A stretch of DNA of 64,000 bases from Bacillota bacterium (GTDB taxonomy: Bacteria; Bacillota; Sulfobacillia; JAUYEG01), in assembly GCA_030691505.1 (NCBI GenBank), contig JAUYEG010000083.1, positions 31,192-95,191 of the forward strand. The letters run 5' to 3'. Shown piece after piece: positions 50,371-58,630 of this stretch. The position numbers were made by a program, and so were the translations under genes. Each line of letters opens with the position of its first letter. The first letter of the stretch is position 1. Below the pieces are notes generated by a model. The model searched no databases and had not been told where the DNA came from. It saw only the letters and a program-made list of their open reading frames with translations.

Positions 50371-50838
50371 GTGAAGACCCAGGTCGAGCGGGTGATTGCC
50401 GAGAACCGCAAGGCACGGCACGATTACCATCTGGAGGACACGGTTGAGGCCGGGCTCGTGCTCACCGGGACCGAGGTCAAGTCGCTCCGCCTCGGGCGCG
50501 TCAATCTGCGGGATTCATACGCTGAGGTGCGTTCGGGCGAGGCATTCCTCGTCAACGCGCACATCAGCCCGTACGAGCAAGGCAACCGGTTTAACCACGA
50601 GCCGCGGCGCACACGGAAGCTGCTTCTTCACCGGCAGGAGATCCGCCGCCTGGCTGGCAAGGTGGCTGAGCGCGGATACACGCTCGTGCCTCTGCGTATG
50701 TATTGGCAGTCGGGCCGGGCCAAAGTCGAGATAGCGCTAGCTCGCGGAAAACGTGAGTTTGACAAGCGAGACGATCTCGCTCGCCGTGATTCGCAGCGCG
50801 ACATGGCCCGTGCGCTGCGCGGCGAAAAGGTGCTATAA
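50371..50838 (+). CDS. smpB: SsrA-binding protein SmpB
   Basis: 155 residues. Required with tmRNA for rescue of stalled ribosomes. Motifs: ENRKARHDYHLEDTVEAGLV, LTGTEVKSLRLGRVNLRDSY, NAHISPYEQGNRFNHEPRRT, LVPLRMYWQSGRAKVEIALA, and a basic tail GKREFDKRDDLARRDSQRDM. GTG at 50371 follows AAGGAG. The stop codon overlaps the -10 element of the ssrA promoter, and ssrA itself begins 28 bases later. Confidence 0.97.
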   Translation: MKTQVERVIAENRKARHDYHLEDTVEAGLVLTGTEVKSLRLGRVNLRDSYAEVRSGEAFLVNAHISPYEQGNRFNHEPRRTRKLLLHRQEIRRLAGKVAERGYTLVPLRMYWQSGRAKVEIALARGKREFDKRDDLARRDSQRDMARALRGEKVL

Positions 50839-50839
50839 T
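50831..50839 (+). promoter_or_regulatory. extended -10 promoter of ssrA overlapping the smpB stop
   Basis: TGCTATAAT: a perfect TATAAT (50834-50839) preceded by the TGn extension. The -35 region, inside smpB, has no good TTGACA match, consistent with an extended -10 promoter. The TAA stop of smpB lies within the -10 box. Transcription would begin about 20 bases before the mature tmRNA 5' end. Confidence 0.65.
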
Positions 50840-50865
50840 TAGTTACTTACCCTCCTGACAACCTT

Positions 50866-51213
50866 GGGGGCGAATAAGATTCGACGGGGGTTGTGTAGGT
50901 AAGGGCAGCGAGCCGAGCTCCCACATGCTCGTTAAACGGTGGGAAAGCTAACAACTGCCAACACAAATCTGGCAATAGCCGCCTAGGCGGCTCGTCCGGC
51001 CGGACTTCTCCTGTGGGACCGGTGCAGGGCGTCAAAGACGCAGGATACCCCGGGCCGGAAGGCCTCGCACGGCTGGGGGAATAAAAGGGGCTAGCGCTTG
51101 AGGACCCCGTCCCCGGGGGCCGAATGGCGCAAAACACAAATCGGGGACTACGCTCGTAGACGTCTTTGCAGGCATGCCTTCGGACAGCGGTGCAACTCCG
51201 CTCGCCTCCACCA
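50866..51213 (+). ncRNA. ssrA: transfer-messenger RNA (tmRNA)
   Basis: 348 bases. The 5' end GGGGGCGAATAAGATTCGAC and the 3' end GTGCAACTCCGCTCGCCTCC plus A-CCA form the alanine-tRNA-like domain: GGGGGCG pairs with CGCCTCC (one G-U). The tag reading frame is at 50942-50986 and ends in TAG. It encodes GKLTTANTNLAIAA, giving a degradation tag ending in the hydrophobic L-A-I-A-A typical of SsrA tags. Resume codon is probably GGA at 50942, inferred from the frame. CCA is genome-encoded. It acts with the SmpB encoded just upstream. Confidence 0.96.
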
Positions 51214-51220
51214 AGCTTCA

Positions 51221-51250
51221 AGCCACCCTTCCAGGTGGCTCTTTTCTTTT
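51221..51250 (+). terminator. intrinsic terminator of ssrA
   Basis: AGCCACC (51221-51227) and GGTGGCT (51234-51240) with a 6-base loop, followed by CTTTTCTTTT. A textbook terminator 7 bases after the CCA end. Confidence 0.9.
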
Positions 51251-51325
51251 CTGTCGGGAACGAACCTACTTCATTTCGGCCATTCGTCCGATGACGTATA
51301 GGGAAGGTACCGGGGAGGGTGGGGG

Positions 51326-52339
51326 ATGGCCAAGACAAGCGGCCAAGCCGACCCGGTCGGGCCGGCGGACGCTGAACTGGACGAGGAAACCGCACTCGCC
51401 AACGAACTCAGGGCAATCCTCATGGAGCTGGCAAATGGGTTGGCCAGTTCTTCTGGCGCGAGACCGTCGGAGGAATTGCTCTCCGGGCTGCGTTCCGAGT
51501 TGGCCGGCCTGACCGCAAAGCTTGAGACCAGTGTGGCAAGTGAGATCGCGGCGTTGCGCGACGGGCAGGCCCGCCTGAGCGCGGAGCTAAGCACGCAGAT
51601 GAGCGGATTGCGCGCCGAGGTACACCATCGGCTTGAAGAAGCAGTTCGAAATGGTCTGGATCAGGCGACAAGGGAGATGAAAGCCGTCGTTGGGGACCAT
51701 CTCGGCTCCCTTGCAAGCAAGTTGGATGGACTTGCGCACATCGAGCAGCAGTTGGCGGAGACAGCCACGATAGCCAGCCAGGCGGTGGGGAGCGCGAGCG
51801 AGCGGATCAACCGCGAGGCGGAGTCTTTCCTCACATCCGGCGAAGCCACCCGGACGGCTCTCGGCAGCTCCGCACGGCAGCTCGGTGAACAGGCAGACGG
51901 CCTACGGAAGGCAATCGACAGTTCGGTGCCCACGTTCGAGGGCGCTTCGCGCAGCCTTCAGGCCAATCAGGAGTCACTGCGGGCGCTGGTCCGGGGGTAC
52001 AACGATACTCTCGATAAGTCGGTAAACGCCCTTGAGACCAAGTTCGCCGGTATCCTTGCCACGAACCTCGAGCGCGCCATGCAGCGTCAAATCGAACTCG
52101 AGGGCCGGATACGCAGCACCGCCGAGCGCACCGAGGAGGCGGTCGTGGACCTGATGCAGGGCAACCAGGCACACCACCAGGCGATGGTGGACAGCACGGC
52201 GGCCAGCCTCAGCCAGCTGGAGTTCTTCGCAAAGGCCTTCCGCCGCATGCAGTCCGGGTTCAACGGGCTTTTCTTCCTGGCGACGGGCGCCGTAGTGTTT
52301 CTGACCTTCGTAATCTACCTCATCCTGCCGCGGAGGTGA
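51326..52339 (+). CDS. tail-anchored coiled-coil protein of unknown function
   Basis: 337 residues. An acidic N-terminus (~1-35) is followed by about 250 residues of heptad-like helix with very few prolines or aromatics (LSGLRSELAGLTAKLETSVA, LRAEVHHRLEEAVRNGLDQA, GNQAHHQAMVDSTAASLSQL). It ends in a single C-terminal membrane helix (GLFFLATGAVVFLTFVIYLI) and LPRR. No signal peptide, so it should be a membrane-tethered cytoplasmic rod. ATG at 51326 follows GAGGGTGGGGG. It overlaps nothing upstream but ends 6 bases before the next gene, with which it is probably co-translated. I do not recognise the family. Confidence 0.75.
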   Translation: MAKTSGQADPVGPADAELDEETALANELRAILMELANGLASSSGARPSEELLSGLRSELAGLTAKLETSVASEIAALRDGQARLSAELSTQMSGLRAEVHHRLEEAVRNGLDQATREMKAVVGDHLGSLASKLDGLAHIEQQLAETATIASQAVGSASERINREAESFLTSGEATRTALGSSARQLGEQADGLRKAIDSSVPTFEGASRSLQANQESLRALVRGYNDTLDKSVNALETKFAGILATNLERAMQRQIELEGRIRSTAERTEEAVVDLMQGNQAHHQAMVDSTAASLSQLEFFAKAFRRMQSGFNGLFFLATGAVVFLTFVIYLILPRR

Positions 52340-52345
52340 CCGGGG

Positions 52346-53368
52346 ATCCGTATTTCTGGCCGTCACGAAAAAAGGTTGCGCCAGTTCGCCGCCGCCGCCG
52401 CTGCGCCGTCGTACGCCCGGGCACTTAACCGCCTGATCGGCGACTTCAGCGCGGCGGTTGCGTTTTTGCTCAGCGGCCCGGTGTTCGAGGAACTCGGCTG
52501 CACGGGCCGGACGTTCGTCGCGGCCGCCAAGGCGGCGTATGCGGAAGATGGTCCCGGCGGCGACCCGGACGAAGCCCGGCTGCTTGCACGGCAGCTTCTG
52601 ACGCAGACCGGCCAGCTCTTGGAGCGTCTCGCTGCCGCTGGTAAGGAGTACTCAGAGCTCATAGTGCAACAGGAACGCACCGACAGGATGCTGCGCGAGG
52701 ACGCGTCCAGGAACATAGCCCAGTCCCTGGCTGCGCTCGAGACGGGTCTGGGAAGCCTCAACCAGGCCCTGGAGGATCCGGCCCTCGATGACCCGGAAGC
52801 CCTCGCTTCGCGGCTGAGCGCCGCGGCCGGAGAGTCCTTCGAACGGCTTCGTCTGGGCTGGCAGGCAGTGTACGCCCAACTCCCCAACGCGTCGCTGCCC
52901 CAGACGCCGATGGCCTTTTCCCAGCGGCAGATGTATATCGAAACCGTCAAGCTTTTCAACCAGCACCGCCTGTCCGGCGCCGACCGCGGCGGGGGTGCGG
53001 ACCGTGGCGCCTTCCGTGGGTTATTCGGACGTGGCCAGCGTCCCAGCCGTCCAGGTGTGCCCGGTGCCTACTCTCAGATCCTGGGAACCATCGTCGCCGG
53101 CGGGGGCGAGATAATTCGCGCGGCGCTTGAGCAGTGGCACCGGGGCGCTTTGGAGCGAGCGATGCGAATGAGCGCGCAGGCCGGCGATGCCGGCGTCGGC
53201 GGTCAAGGGGACATGCCGCTGCCCGACCGGCTCGCGATCGTCCAGCGTACCGCCGGTCAGCTGGTCTCGCTGCGCCGGGAGCTCGTCCGGGGACTATCGG
53301 CGCAGTGGTTTGTGCTGGGCCTACTCCGGCGGTCCTGCGCGAGCGCCCAACGCCCAGAAGCCTGCTAG
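52346..53368 (+). CDS. protein of unknown function, partner of the tail-anchored coiled-coil gene; apparent AUC start
   Basis: 340 residues from ATC at 52346 (330 from TTG at 52376). Mostly helical and Ala/Leu/Arg-rich (ARLLARQLLTQTGQLLERLA, RNIAQSLAALETGLGSLNQA). A Gly/Arg-rich linker lies near 215-245 (DRGGGADRGAFRGLFGRG), followed by a second helical block (GEIIRAALEQWHRGALERAM). No membrane helix. TTG 52376 directly abuts its AAAAGG, whereas ATC 52346 is 9 bases after CGGAGG, which itself overlaps the stop of the previous gene. The initiation context is nearly identical to that of whiA. Function unknown; the pair may form a structural or membrane-associated complex. Confidence 0.7.
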   Translation: MRISGRHEKRLRQFAAAAAAPSYARALNRLIGDFSAAVAFLLSGPVFEELGCTGRTFVAAAKAAYAEDGPGGDPDEARLLARQLLTQTGQLLERLAAAGKEYSELIVQQERTDRMLREDASRNIAQSLAALETGLGSLNQALEDPALDDPEALASRLSAAAGESFERLRLGWQAVYAQLPNASLPQTPMAFSQRQMYIETVKLFNQHRLSGADRGGGADRGAFRGLFGRGQRPSRPGVPGAYSQILGTIVAGGGEIIRAALEQWHRGALERAMRMSAQAGDAGVGGQGDMPLPDRLAIVQRTAGQLVSLRRELVRGLSAQWFVLGLLRRSCASAQRPEAC

Positions 53369-53390
53369 TCATCATACCTGCTAGACCAAG

Positions 53391-53419
53391 TTGCGGCCTG
53401 TCGCCCCATTGGTTAGAAT
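53391..53419 (+). promoter_or_regulatory. sigma-A type promoter of argS
   Basis: TTGCGG (53391-53396) and TAGAAT (53414-53419) with a 17-base spacer, in the gap between the unknown gene and argS. Start codon 49 bases downstream. The leader is too short for a T-box. Confidence 0.6.
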
Positions 53420-53467
53420 CTAGAGGATGCGGCGGCGCTGGGGTGCCGTGTCGGGGGGAGGGCCCGG

Positions 53468-55477
53468 GTGGAAGGCCAATCGACGGGCGGCGGACTGCTC
53501 AATGACCTGCGGCACAGGCTGCGCACGGCCACCGCTGGATTCCTGAGCGCGGAGTGGGGAGTTGAGCTTGATCCGGCGCTGATCACCTGGGAACCCCCGC
53601 CGGACATCAGGTTTGGCGATCTGTCCACGCCTATTTCACTGAGGCTCGCCAAGCAACTGCGCCGTCCCCCGCTCGAAGTCGCGGGCGCGTTGCGCGACGG
53701 CCTTGCCCGGTCCGGTCTGACGATGATCGGCGAAATCACCTCGACCCCCCCGGGGTTCGTGAATGTGCGCGTGGACCCCGCCGCTGTTGCCACCGCGCTG
53801 CTCAGTGAGATCGCGCTGCGGCGGCAGGACTATGGAATTCACGCTCCAAGCGGCCAAAAGGTTGTCGTCGAGCACACCAACATGAACCCCAACAAGGCCG
53901 CCCACATCGGGCACGTCCGCAACGCCTGCCTCGGGGACTGCCTTGTGAGGATTCTGCGCCGCAGCGGCTACGAGGTTGAGGTCCAAAACTACATCGACGA
54001 CACGGGGGCTCAGGTCGCGGACGTCGTACTTGGATTCCATCACCTGGGCGCGGCCGCTCCGCCCGCCGGAGTCCGCTTTGACCACTACTGCTGGGACCTG
54101 TACGCGGACGTTCACCGCCGGTTCGAACGGGAGCCCGAGCTCAAGGCGACGCAGCAGGAGTATCTGCACCTGATCGAGCAGGGATGTGGCGAGGTTGCCA
54201 GGCTGGCCAAGGAAGTGGCCCAAAAAGTGCTTGCGGGCCACCTCCGGACGATGTGGGGGCTTGGTATCCACTACGACCTGCTGACGTGGGAGAGCGACAT
54301 CGTCCGCAAGGGGTTCTGGCGGTATGCCTTCGAACATCTGCGCGAGCAGGGCTCACTTGTTCACGAAACCGAAGGCCCCAACGCGGGATGCTGGGTCGTC
54401 CGGCTGCGCGACCTGCCGGGATTCGAGAGCCTCGAGAACCCGGACAAGGTGCTCGTCCGGAGCAACGGCACCGCCACCTACGTAGCCAAGGACATCGCCT
54501 ACCAACTCTGGAAGTTCGGGGTTTTGGGTCTTGACTTTGACTACCGCTTTTACACCGATCAGCCCAACGGGCACGGGCTGTATAGCTCGTGCCCGCCTGA
54601 AGAGGCGGAGCAAATGCCCGTCGGGGCGCGTTTCGGCCGCGCCGACAGGGTCGTCAACGTGATTGACATCAGGCAGAAGTACCTCCAGGACGTGCTGCGT
54701 CATTCGCTCAGGCAGCTGGGCTATGCCAGGCAGGCGGACAACTCGGTGCACTTTTCCTACGAGGTCGTCGCGCTCTCGCCCAAGACGGCGCAAGAGCTCG
54801 GCGGCGACGTGTCGGGCGAAGCCAAGACCGTATATGCCATGTCTGGACGCAAGGGTATCGGGGTCAAGGCTGACGACCTGCTGGCCGCGGCGGAAGCCAA
54901 AGCGGCCAGCGAGGTCGCGCAGAGGCACCCGGAAATGGGCCCCGCAGAGGTCGCGGGGCTGGCCCACGACATCGCCGTCGGGGCCGTCCGCTATTACATG
55001 GTCCGCTTCCACACCAACACGTTGATAGCCTTCGATTTCGACGATGCGCTGGCGATGCAGGGCAATACCGGCCCTTACCTGCAGTACGCGTGCGCGCGCG
55101 CCAGGTCGATCCTGCGCCGCGCCGCTGATTCCGTCAACGGCTGCCCGCGCGATCCCGGCCAGGCCCTGGCCTGGTCAGTCGCCAAGGAGCCCTTTGGTGA
55201 GGGCGTCGAGTTGGCCCCGGTCGAAAAGGCCCTGGTCATGACGATGGCCGATTTCCCGTCCAAGATCGCGTCCGCGGCTGTGGAGTACCTGCCCTCAATC
55301 CTCGCCGAGTACGCCTTCACGCTGGCAAGCAGCTTCACAGATTTCTACGAGGGGGCTCCGGTGCTGTCGGCGCCTCCCAGCGAGCAGGCGCGCCGCATCG
55401 CGCTGGTCGCGGCGTTTGTCCAGGTCATGAGCAACGTGCTGGATACGCTTGGGCTGCCCTCGCCATCCGTTCTGTAG
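53468..55477 (+). CDS. argS: arginyl-tRNA synthetase
   Basis: 669 residues, class I synthetase, longer than the ~560 of many bacterial enzymes. N-terminal additional domain with FGDLSTPISLRLAKQLRRPP; HIGH-type motif NKAAHIGHVRNACLGDCLVR; NYIDDTGAQVADVV; VRSNGTATYVAKDIAYQLWK. The KMSKS site appears as VYAMSGRKGIGVKADDLL. The DALR anticodon-binding domain runs from ~540 (GNTGPYLQYACARARSILRR) to the end (FYEGAPVL, RRIALVAAFVQVMSNVLDTL). GTG at 53468 follows GGGGGGAGG. The amidohydrolase gene starts 12 bases after the stop. Confidence 0.95.
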   Translation: MEGQSTGGGLLNDLRHRLRTATAGFLSAEWGVELDPALITWEPPPDIRFGDLSTPISLRLAKQLRRPPLEVAGALRDGLARSGLTMIGEITSTPPGFVNVRVDPAAVATALLSEIALRRQDYGIHAPSGQKVVVEHTNMNPNKAAHIGHVRNACLGDCLVRILRRSGYEVEVQNYIDDTGAQVADVVLGFHHLGAAAPPAGVRFDHYCWDLYADVHRRFEREPELKATQQEYLHLIEQGCGEVARLAKEVAQKVLAGHLRTMWGLGIHYDLLTWESDIVRKGFWRYAFEHLREQGSLVHETEGPNAGCWVVRLRDLPGFESLENPDKVLVRSNGTATYVAKDIAYQLWKFGVLGLDFDYRFYTDQPNGHGLYSSCPPEEAEQMPVGARFGRADRVVNVIDIRQKYLQDVLRHSLRQLGYARQADNSVHFSYEVVALSPKTAQELGGDVSGEAKTVYAMSGRKGIGVKADDLLAAAEAKAASEVAQRHPEMGPAEVAGLAHDIAVGAVRYYMVRFHTNTLIAFDFDDALAMQGNTGPYLQYACARARSILRRAADSVNGCPRDPGQALAWSVAKEPFGEGVELAPVEKALVMTMADFPSKIASAAVEYLPSILAEYAFTLASSFTDFYEGAPVLSAPPSEQARRIALVAAFVQVMSNVLDTLGLPSPSVL

Positions 55478-55488
55478 GGGGAACCGCT

Positions 55489-56427
55489 ATGTCCCCGCTG
55501 GGGCTGAGCGTCATCGATTTCCACGTCCATCTTCCAGTGCCGTGGGTGGGCGCCCGCCGGGGCGGAGTGCGTTCCGGCCGCCCGCCGGCCGCGCAGAAAG
55601 TGCTAGCCGATTATGGACGAGAGCGGCGGGAGCAATGGCGCCGCGAGTGGGGTTTCCCCGCGCCGGAGGAGGGCGCCGCCGTAGCGGAAGAGCAGGCCGC
55701 GCGGTGGGCCCAGGAGATTGAGCGGCACGGCCTGCGGGCCGCGGTCATGGTCAGCGGCGGCGGAAACGAGAAACTGGCCAGGCTCATCGAACCGTATCGC
55801 GGGCGGATGTTCGGCATGGCGCATCACGATCTCGCCGCTCCGGGCGCCGGCCCGGAGCTCCGGCGCGCCGTCGAGGAGTATGGGCTGGCCGGCCTGAAGA
55901 TCATCGCGCCGAGCCTGCGGGTCGGGTGGGACGATCCTGCCCTCGAGCCGGTCTGGGACTACTGCGAGCGGCGCCGGCTGCCGCTGTTGATCCATTTTGG
56001 CTGGCTGGGGACCGGCGGAGGGGTCGTCGTTCACCCTAACATCGACCCCCTCAGCATCTACGAAACCGCAAGCCGTCATCCCGAGATGCCGATCGTCGTC
56101 GCCCATTTCGGCTGCGGCTACTGGCAGCAGACTCTTCAGCTCGCATGGAGCTGTCCCAACATCCACGTGGACACCTCGGGCTCGAACCAATGGGCGCGGT
56201 GGCTGCCGGAGCCTTTGGGGCTCGAAGACCTGTTTCGCAGGGCGTATGAGACCATCGGGCCGCGAAGGATTGTCTTTGGCACCGATTCCAGCTGGTTTCC
56301 GCGCGGCTTCAGTTCACGCTACCTGGAGGATCAGGTCTTGGCCTGCCGTCATCTGGGCTTCAAGGAAGAGGACATCGGGTCGATATTTGGAGCAAACGCG
56401 GCCCGGTTGTTAGGAATTTCCCCCTGA
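55489..56427 (+). CDS. amidohydrolase family 2 protein (metal-dependent hydrolase)
   Basis: 312 residues of the amidohydrolase-2/decarboxylase-like family. Metal motif SVIDFHVHLPVPW near residue 10; VMVSGGGNEKLARLI; GLAGLKIIAPSLRVG; LLIHFGWLGTGGGV with a metal His; PIVVAHFGCGYW; IVFGTDSSWFPRGFS with the conserved Asp; final GANAARLLGI. Relatives include aromatic-acid decarboxylases and hydrolases; the substrate cannot be predicted. ATG at 55489 follows AGGGGGAA. Cotranscription with argS is likely, although no functional link is evident. Confidence 0.83.
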   Translation: MSPLGLSVIDFHVHLPVPWVGARRGGVRSGRPPAAQKVLADYGRERREQWRREWGFPAPEEGAAVAEEQAARWAQEIERHGLRAAVMVSGGGNEKLARLIEPYRGRMFGMAHHDLAAPGAGPELRRAVEEYGLAGLKIIAPSLRVGWDDPALEPVWDYCERRRLPLLIHFGWLGTGGGVVVHPNIDPLSIYETASRHPEMPIVVAHFGCGYWQQTLQLAWSCPNIHVDTSGSNQWARWLPEPLGLEDLFRRAYETIGPRRIVFGTDSSWFPRGFSSRYLEDQVLACRHLGFKEEDIGSIFGANAARLLGISP

Positions 56428-56452
56428 GGACTGTCCAGCCTGAGAAGGAAAT

Positions 56453-56488
56453 GCCCACCGGGCCATGAACTACCCGACTACGGTGGGC
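56453..56488 (+). repeat. inverted repeat immediately upstream of the amidase gene
   Basis: GCCCACCG (56453-56460) and CGGTGGGC (56481-56488) are perfect reverse complements separated by 20 bases, and the right arm ends 4 bases before the amidase ATG. The only SD-like sequence for that gene (GGTGGG) lies in the right arm. The structure could hide the ribosome site, terminate argS-region transcription, or be an operator; no T-run follows. Confidence 0.45.
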
Positions 56489-56492
56489 CAAA

Positions 56493-58556
56493 ATGCGAGA
56501 TTCTTCGACAACTAAAGCCGACGCGCGTGCTTTGCGTCGTTTCCTGACCCGGAGGCCCGGGTCAGCTTGCTGCTGTCTGCTTCTATGTCTCCTACTTGTT
56601 TTGCCGACAGGACTTGCCGGCGTTCTTATGCCCGCATCGGTCGCGTCCGCGGCCACCCTCGCGCTTCCACAGGGTTGCCAGATCTTCCAGGGCGCCACCC
56701 TGCACGTGAACGGGGCTCAAGTTTTCCCCGACGTGCCGCTCCTCGTGAACGCCGGGCGGATGGTTGTGCCCATCAGGATTATCGCCGAGAACCTCGGGGC
56801 CACCGTGGAATGGGACGCCGCACGGAATGCCGCCGTTGTTGACGGCGGCGGGCGGTTGGTTGACCTGCCCGTGGGCTCGGCCGTGGCGACCGTCAACGGT
56901 CAGCAGGTGGCCCTGGACGCTCCCTCGGTCCTGTACAGCGGGAGGACGATGGTTCCGCTGAGGTTTGTCGCCGAGGCCCTGGGCTGTGACGTGGCGTGGA
57001 ACGGGGATACGAGGGCTGCATCGGTCACATCGCCCTCGGGCGGCCAGCTTATTGACGTTCAGTTCGCACTGGGGCAGGATCGGGCTTTGCTGCTGGTCCG
57101 CACCGGCTCGCAGGCATCGTACACGGCCAAGACGCTTGACGACCCGCCCCGCCTGATCGTCGACCTGGTAGGCGTCGAGCCGCGCACCGGGTGGAGCGTA
57201 AAGGAGATAGGACAGGCCCTCGTGCAACGCGTCCGGCTCACGGAAATGGCCTCAACGCCCAAGACCACGCGGGTCATCCTGGACCTGGAGGAGCCGGTCC
57301 GTTTCACGTCCCGTCAGGCGACCGACTTCCCCGGGGTCATCGTGGAAATCCAGTACAAAGTATCGGGAGTGGCCTGGGAAGCCGGCGGACTGACCATCTC
57401 AGGCACAGGGCCACTGCCCTCGCGGTCGTTTACCCTCTCCGAGCCCGACAGGTACGTGATCGACCTGCCCAACACCAATCTGGCCGGTGGGGCGCGCACG
57501 GTGGAGGTCGCGGCCAGCGATGTACTCAGGGCGCGCATCGCACAGTTCCAGAGCAATCCGGACATCGTCCGCGTAGTTCTGGATCTGGCCAAACCGGTTC
57601 AGTTCCAAATCGCGCAGGCCGACAAGGGTTTGAGGGTCGTGCCCGAGGGCTCGCCCGGCTCCCAACCGCCGCCGCCACAGCCCCCGCCGCCATCGCCGCC
57701 AGTGCCCGAGCTGGCTTCCGCCGCCTACGAGACCACCTCAGGGGGCGGCAGGCTTTTTGTCCAGCGGGCTGGGGCAGCTGAGCCCAAGGTGACGGTCAGC
57801 GCTGATGGCCGTGAGCTGTGGCTGCAGATGCCGGAATGCACGTTGGGGGCCGCGGCGGAACGTCAGGTGAACGACGGCGTAGTAGTGTCGTATGCTCTGG
57901 CCGCGGTGCCCAGCGGGGGCTCGATGGTTCTGGTAAAGCTGCCCGGGTACATCGGTCACAAGCTGGTTCATGACGCGTCAGCGGGCACGGTCACGCTGGA
58001 CATCACCCGTTCCCCGGTCGTTGGCCGCAAGATCGCGATCGACCCGGGGCACGGGGGAGTGGACCCCGGGGCCATTTCGGTGACCAAAGTCTACGAGCGT
58101 GAGGTCAACCTGGCCATCGCCAATGTGCTCAAGCAGCGTCTTGAGCGGGCCGGGGCGCAGGTTTTGATGACGCGGGAGGACGCCACGACGAGCATCAACG
58201 CATACGGGCGGGCCGCCGCGGCCAACGAATGGGGCGCCGACGTACTCGTGTCTGTGCACTGCAACTCGCATACCAGCCGGGCCACGTCCGGAACGGAAGT
58301 CTGGCACTACGGCAACTCCGCGGAGTCGCTGAGGCTGGCGGGTCTGATGATCCAGCAATTGAGGGGACTTGGGCTCGTCGACCGTGGGGTCAAGAAGGAC
58401 AACTACGCGATCCTGCGCGAGACCTCGATGCCCGCCGTGCTCGTGGAAACCGGGTTCCTGAGCAACCCGACGGAGGAGAAACTGCTGTTAAACCCGGTAT
58501 TCCAGGCCAAGGCCGCCGAACTCATGTGCCAGGCGCTCCTGGCCTTCTTTCGTTGA
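56493..58556 (+). CDS. N-acetylmuramoyl-L-alanine amidase with copper-amine-oxidase-like and AMIN domains
   Basis: 687-residue secreted cell-wall hydrolase. Signal peptide ~20-55 (CCCLLLCLLLVLPTGLAGVL, cut near VASA). Residues ~60-175 form a copper-amine-oxidase N-like domain (RMVVPIRIIAENLGATVEWD, GRTMVPLRFVAEALGCDVAW). Two AMIN-like regions follow (~185-385). A Pro-rich linker (~388-408) precedes another beta region. Amidase_3 spans ~510-687: IAIDPGHGGVDPGA, VYEREVNLAIANVL, VLVSVHCNSH and VLVETGFLSNPTEEKLL, which supply the zinc ligands and catalytic Glu. Cleaves the MurNAc-L-Ala bond. The domain combination is typical of Clostridia. ATG at 56493 lacks a free ribosome site. Confidence 0.93.
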   Translation: MRDSSTTKADARALRRFLTRRPGSACCCLLLCLLLVLPTGLAGVLMPASVASAATLALPQGCQIFQGATLHVNGAQVFPDVPLLVNAGRMVVPIRIIAENLGATVEWDAARNAAVVDGGGRLVDLPVGSAVATVNGQQVALDAPSVLYSGRTMVPLRFVAEALGCDVAWNGDTRAASVTSPSGGQLIDVQFALGQDRALLLVRTGSQASYTAKTLDDPPRLIVDLVGVEPRTGWSVKEIGQALVQRVRLTEMASTPKTTRVILDLEEPVRFTSRQATDFPGVIVEIQYKVSGVAWEAGGLTISGTGPLPSRSFTLSEPDRYVIDLPNTNLAGGARTVEVAASDVLRARIAQFQSNPDIVRVVLDLAKPVQFQIAQADKGLRVVPEGSPGSQPPPPQPPPPSPPVPELASAAYETTSGGGRLFVQRAGAAEPKVTVSADGRELWLQMPECTLGAAAERQVNDGVVVSYALAAVPSGGSMVLVKLPGYIGHKLVHDASAGTVTLDITRSPVVGRKIAIDPGHGGVDPGAISVTKVYEREVNLAIANVLKQRLERAGAQVLMTREDATTSINAYGRAAAANEWGADVLVSVHCNSHTSRATSGTEVWHYGNSAESLRLAGLMIQQLRGLGLVDRGVKKDNYAILRETSMPAVLVETGFLSNPTEEKLLLNPVFQAKAAELMCQALLAFFR

Positions 58557-58581
58557 CACAGTCAGGGCAGACTGGTATCAT
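58553..58581 (+). promoter_or_regulatory. strong sigma-A promoter of the marR-like gene
   Basis: Perfect TTGACA (58553-58558) and TATCAT (58576-58581) with a 17-base spacer; the -35 box overlaps the amidase stop codon. The start codon lies 50 bases downstream. Confidence 0.8.
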
Positions 58582-58630
58582 GGCCCTAATAACTTAGGTA
58601 TGCGAATGGCATAAACACAAAAGGATTCTT

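Noticed and set aside
53420..53467. T-box leader upstream of argS
   Set aside because: Only about 50 bases separate the -10 box from the start codon, too short for a T-box; no specifier or antiterminator sequence seen.
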